A stretch of 15,900 nucleotides of DNA, from the NCBI GenBank assembly GCA_030605705.1, contig JAUWHU010000362.1:1-15900 (forward strand), in the 5' to 3' direction. This document shows, piece after piece, positions 13,541-15,900 of the stretch. Source of the stretch: Thermoflexia bacterium (GTDB taxonomy: Bacteria > Chloroflexota > Anaerolineae > B4-G1 > SLSP01). Within the stretch, counting starts at the first letter, position 1; every line of letters begins with the position of its first letter. The position numbers were made by a program, and so were the translations under genes. Under the pieces are notes generated by a model, which was not told the DNA's origin, searched no databases, and worked only from the letters and a program-made list of their open reading frames with translations.

Positions 13541-13587
13541 GGAGAATGGAGATAGAGAGGAGAGATAGAGAATAGAGAATAGAGAAT
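13541..13587 (+). repeat. purine-rich heptanucleotide tandem repeat
   Basis: Units GGAGAAT and GGAGATA (13541-13554) are followed by a degenerate GAGAGG stretch and three exact AGAGAAT units (13567-13587). This is the third copy of the GAGAAT-type repeat. It occupies part of the 428-base gene-free stretch between the feo regulator and uvrC. Confidence 0.75.
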
Positions 13588-13590
13588 AGT

Positions 13591-13718
13591 GGTTCTTTGG
13601 GAATTCCCGTGGTGTTTCGTTAAGTGATGCGAAAAGGTACTACAGGTAGTGCCAAATTGCACATCGGCACTACATCTGGAATAGAACATTTGGAGACCAC
13701 GGCAATTCCTAAAGAGCC
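13591..13718. repeat. 128-base inverted-repeat-bounded element with nested hairpin
   Basis: Terminal arms 13591-13613 and 13696-13718 are inverted copies matching in 20 of 23 positions. Inside, GTAGTGCC (13646-13653) and GGCACTAC (13666-13673) form a perfect 8-base nested hairpin with a 12-base loop. No coding frame of note is contained. It could be a small non-autonomous mobile element or the gene for a structured RNA; no target-site duplication is obvious. Confidence 0.6.
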
Positions 13719-13867
13719 TGCAGATTCTGCCTAATACACCTCTCGAGTTGCAATTACAGAAAACTTGCTCTCTTGCGAAATTCCCGCATGCTGCCGCGCT
13801 AAAAAAATTCTAACACAAAAGCCACAATCTGCCAATAGAATTGTTCCTCAATAAAAACAGTAATCTT

Positions 13868-13925
13868 TTGGACACGGATTTTCCCTTGTTTTTTATCCGT
13901 GCGATCCGTGAAAATCCGTGTCCAA
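13868..13925. repeat. 16-base perfect inverted repeat overlapping uvrC 3' end
   Basis: TTGGACACGGATTTTC (13868-13883) and GAAAATCCGTGTCCAA (13910-13925) are perfect inverse copies. The loop and right arm hold three ATCCGTG words. The right arm encodes the last residues of UvrC, and the stop codon lies in the loop. This ACGGAT-type word repeat is, from memory, a widespread intergenic element in environmental bacteria. As RNA it would form a strong hairpin at the uvrC 3' end. Confidence 0.85.
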
Positions 13926-15803
13926 TTTCTGCTTCTCGTCAGCCTCTCCCGCAAAATGCCGGCGGATCACCGCCGCGAGTACCTTAGAGATGCCGGGGAC
14001 TTGCCGGAGCTCCGCCTCACTCGCTTTCCGGATAGCGTTCAACGAACCGAGATGCTTGAGCAGTGCTTTGCGCTTCACCGGGCCGATGCCGGGAATCTCG
14101 TCAATCTGCGAGGCCAGCCCCCGCTTGCGCCGCCGCTGCCGGTGATAGGTGATGGCGAAGCGATGCGCCTCGTCGCGGATGCGGCGCAGCAAGAGGAGCG
14201 CCGGCGCGGACGGGTCGAGCCGGATGGAGCGGCTGCGCCCCGGCACGAAGATCTCCTCGTGACGCTTCGCCAGCCCGATGGCGGGGACCTGCTCGCGCAG
14301 GTTGAAGGCGTCCAACACCTCCAGCGCCATCCCTAGCTGACCCTTGCCGCCATCCACGACCAGCAGATCAGGGAGTTTGGCCCACGCCTGACTGCCCCGC
14401 GTCCCGCGCAGCTCGCCGCCGGTGACGCGCCGCCAGCGGTCAAAGCGGCGCGTGAGCACCTCCTTCATGCTGGCGAAATCGTCCTGCCCCTGCACGGTGC
14501 GGATTTTGAAGCGGCGGTAATGGCTTTTCTTCGGCACGCCGTGCTCGAAGACGACCATGCTGCCCACCACCTCAACGCCCTGCGTGGTGGAGATGTCGTA
14601 ACACTCCATCCGCACTGGCGAGCGCGGGAGGGCGAGAGCCGTTTGCAACTCGCTCAGCGCAGTCTCGCTGCGATGCTTATCCATCGCCCACTGCGCCTTG
14701 AGCGCGCGGAGCGTCTCCGTGGCATTGGTCGCTGCCAACTCGAGCATCTCGCGCCCCGGCCCCTCCCGTGGCACGGTGAGGTAAACCGCGTCCCCGCGTT
14801 TGTGGCGCAACCATTGTTCCAGCACTGCCGCGCCGGCGATCTGTTCCGGCAGCAAAATCTCTGGCGGGATGGCGGCCGCGTTGGCGTAGAACTGCTGCAA
14901 GAACGCCGCCATCATTTCCTCGTCATCGGAGTAGGCGACCCCTTCTAACACGAAATATTCGCGCCCCAGGAGTTTCCCATTGCGAACGAAGAAGACTTCT
15001 ACACAGGCGTTGTCGTTGTCGCGGGCCAGCGCGATGACGTCCTGGTTGAGCGCGGCAGTGGTGATGATCTTCTGGTGTTGCATCACCTGGCGCAGGGCAA
15101 CCAACCGGTCACGCAGCCGCGCCGCCCGCTCGAATTTCAGCGACTCCGACGCCTCCGCGATCTGCCGCTCTAAGTCGGCCACCACCTTCTCCGTTTGCCC
15201 CTCCATGAAACGGGCCAGCTGCGCGAGTGTCGCCCGGTACTCCGCCCGATCCACCGTCCCGATGCACGGCCCTGAGCAAAGTTTGAGATCGTAGTAGAGG
15301 CAGGAGCGGCGATCCTCTCCGGTGATGTTGCGGTCGCAGGTGCGATAGGGGAAAAGCCGGCGCAGCAAGTCTAACGTCTCACGCAATGCGCCCGTGGAAG
15401 TGTACGGGCCAAAGTAGCGACCGCCGTCGCGCTCCATGCGCCGGGTGATGAGCACCTTGGGGAAATCCTCGGCGGTGATCTTGAGATAGGGGTAGCGTTT
15501 ATCATCTTTGAGGCGCACGTTGAAGCGCGGGCGATACTTCTTGATGAGCGTCGCTTCCAAGATGAGAGCGTCCACCTCGGAGTCGGTGATGATCCACTCC
15601 AGGTCGGCGATCTCCGCCACCAGGCGGCGCGTCTTGGGGTGCTCCTGCGCCGAGGCGTGAAAGTAGGAGCGCGCGCGGTTGGCGAGATTGATCGCCTTTC
15701 CCACGTAGATTACCTGCCCTTTGGCGTTGTGCATCAAGTAGACGCCGGGCCGGGTAGGGAGAGTAGCTAACTTCTGCCGGAGTTTTTCGGAAAGCGGCTG
15801 CAT
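13893..15803 (-). CDS. uvrC: excinuclease ABC subunit C
   Basis: UvrC makes both incisions around damaged bases in nucleotide excision repair with UvrA and UvrB. The 636-residue protein shows the GIY-YIG nuclease (GVY 20-22, YVG 33-35, R43), the cysteine cluster CDRN...SCLYYDLKLCSGPC that binds an iron-sulfur cluster in this family, the UvrB-binding UVR motif (about 200-235), the RNase H-like nuclease (ECYDISTTQG, VVDGGKGQ, RDEAHRFA) and a C-terminal helix-hairpin-helix pair (IPGIGPVKRKALLKHLGS, VPGISKVLAAVI). The last ten residues, LDTDFHGSHG, are encoded by the inverted repeat at 13868-13925 and are not family sequence. ATG 15803 has no ribosome binding site; a TATAAT box ends six bases upstream, suggesting a leaderless mRNA. 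Confidence 0.97.
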   Translation of the reverse strand: MQPLSEKLRQKLATLPTRPGVYLMHNAKGQVIYVGKAINLANRARSYFHASAQEHPKTRRLVAEIADLEWIITDSEVDALILEATLIKKYRPRFNVRLKDDKRYPYLKITAEDFPKVLITRRMERDGGRYFGPYTSTGALRETLDLLRRLFPYRTCDRNITGEDRRSCLYYDLKLCSGPCIGTVDRAEYRATLAQLARFMEGQTEKVVADLERQIAEASESLKFERAARLRDRLVALRQVMQHQKIITTAALNQDVIALARDNDNACVEVFFVRNGKLLGREYFVLEGVAYSDDEEMMAAFLQQFYANAAAIPPEILLPEQIAGAAVLEQWLRHKRGDAVYLTVPREGPGREMLELAATNATETLRALKAQWAMDKHRSETALSELQTALALPRSPVRMECYDISTTQGVEVVGSMVVFEHGVPKKSHYRRFKIRTVQGQDDFASMKEVLTRRFDRWRRVTGGELRGTRGSQAWAKLPDLLVVDGGKGQLGMALEVLDAFNLREQVPAIGLAKRHEEIFVPGRSRSIRLDPSAPALLLLRRIRDEAHRFAITYHRQRRRKRGLASQIDEIPGIGPVKRKALLKHLGSLNAIRKASEAELRQVPGISKVLAAVIRRHFAGEADEKQKLDTDFHGSHG

Positions 15804-15809
15804 GATCTT

Positions 15810-15815
15810 ATTATA
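15810..15815 (-). promoter_or_regulatory. uvrC -10 box, six bases from the ATG
   Basis: A perfect TATAAT on the minus strand ends six bases before the uvrC ATG. No good -35 hexamer is found at 15-19 bases upstream (TTGTCC lies 23 bases away). If used, transcription would begin at or next to the start codon. Confidence 0.5.
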
Positions 15816-15853
15816 ACCCAGCTCGCCAATTGGACTTTGGACAAGCAGTTAGA

Positions 15854-15871
15854 CCTCGGCATTAGCCGGGG
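15854..15871. other. short hairpin upstream of uvrC
   Basis: CCTCGGC and GCCGGGG pair (one wobble) around the loop ATTA. It has no T-run on either strand, so it is only weakly terminator-like. Nothing else is recognisable between 15816 and 15900. Confidence 0.3.
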
Positions 15872-15900
15872 TTAGCAAAGCACTTTGACAATCAAACAAG

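Noticed and set aside
13541..13587. CRISPR array
   Set aside because: Units are 7 bases without spacers; this is a simple tandem repeat.
13501..13689. Small minus-strand open frame upstream of the feo regulator
   Set aside because: It crosses the purine repeat and the inverted-repeat element, has biased composition and no ribosome binding site.
15885..15890. TTGACA near the window end as a plus-strand promoter
   Set aside because: The -10 region would lie outside the window, so nothing can be supported.

Overview
The window looks like chromosomal core sequence from a GC-rich, free-living bacterium. Long AT-poor housekeeping genes, a CIRCE-controlled groESL operon, a feo iron operon with a DtxR-type regulator, and many short dispersed repeats would suit a Chloroflexota (Anaerolineae-like) genome. 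That placement is an inference from style and protein flavour; there is no rRNA or other firm marker here.

Left part (1-2632). An alpha-oxoamine synthase of serine-palmitoyltransferase type, cut off by the window start, runs leftwards. It diverges from yraN (predicted nuclease fold, UPF0102), which overlaps miaA (tRNA A37 dimethylallyltransferase). Good sigma-70-type promoters face both ways in the divergent gap, and the yraN promoter predicts a leaderless mRNA.

Chaperonin operon (2637-4823). Two CIRCE operators flank and overlap a TTGACA/TATGAT promoter, followed by groES, groEL and a strong terminator with a UACG tetraloop.

Accessory pair (4939-9269). A 1017-residue protein joins an N-terminal PHP metallophosphoesterase domain to an SMC/Rad50-like ABC ATPase with a long coiled coil. 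The next gene starts 14 bases later and encodes an AlbA_2 (Schlafen-type) plus GHKL-ATPase protein. The sampled base composition is lower in GC than in neighbouring genes and the two share one operon. This is the best candidate here for a little-described system, plausibly defence or nucleic-acid surveillance. An unrecognised 170-residue protein follows, behind an AT-rich inverted repeat.

Iron operon (9960-13503, minus strand). Gene order is DtxR/MntR-like regulator, feoA, feoB, then a FeoC-like cysteine-containing winged-helix protein. A TAAGG-N4-CCTTA palindrome overlaps the predicted promoter and suggests metal-dependent autoregulation. FeoC is separated from feoB by about 300 bases packed with repeats.

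Right part (13504-15900). A 390-base gene-free stretch holds purine repeats and a 128-base inverted-repeat-bounded element. uvrC (minus strand) follows; its last ten codons are made of a dispersed inverted repeat, and its TATAAT box sits six bases before the ATG, so it may also be leaderless.

A recurring theme is short repeats (7-mers, 6-mers, 8-mers and hairpin modules) filling intergenic gaps and reaching into the 3' ends of miaA, feoC and uvrC.
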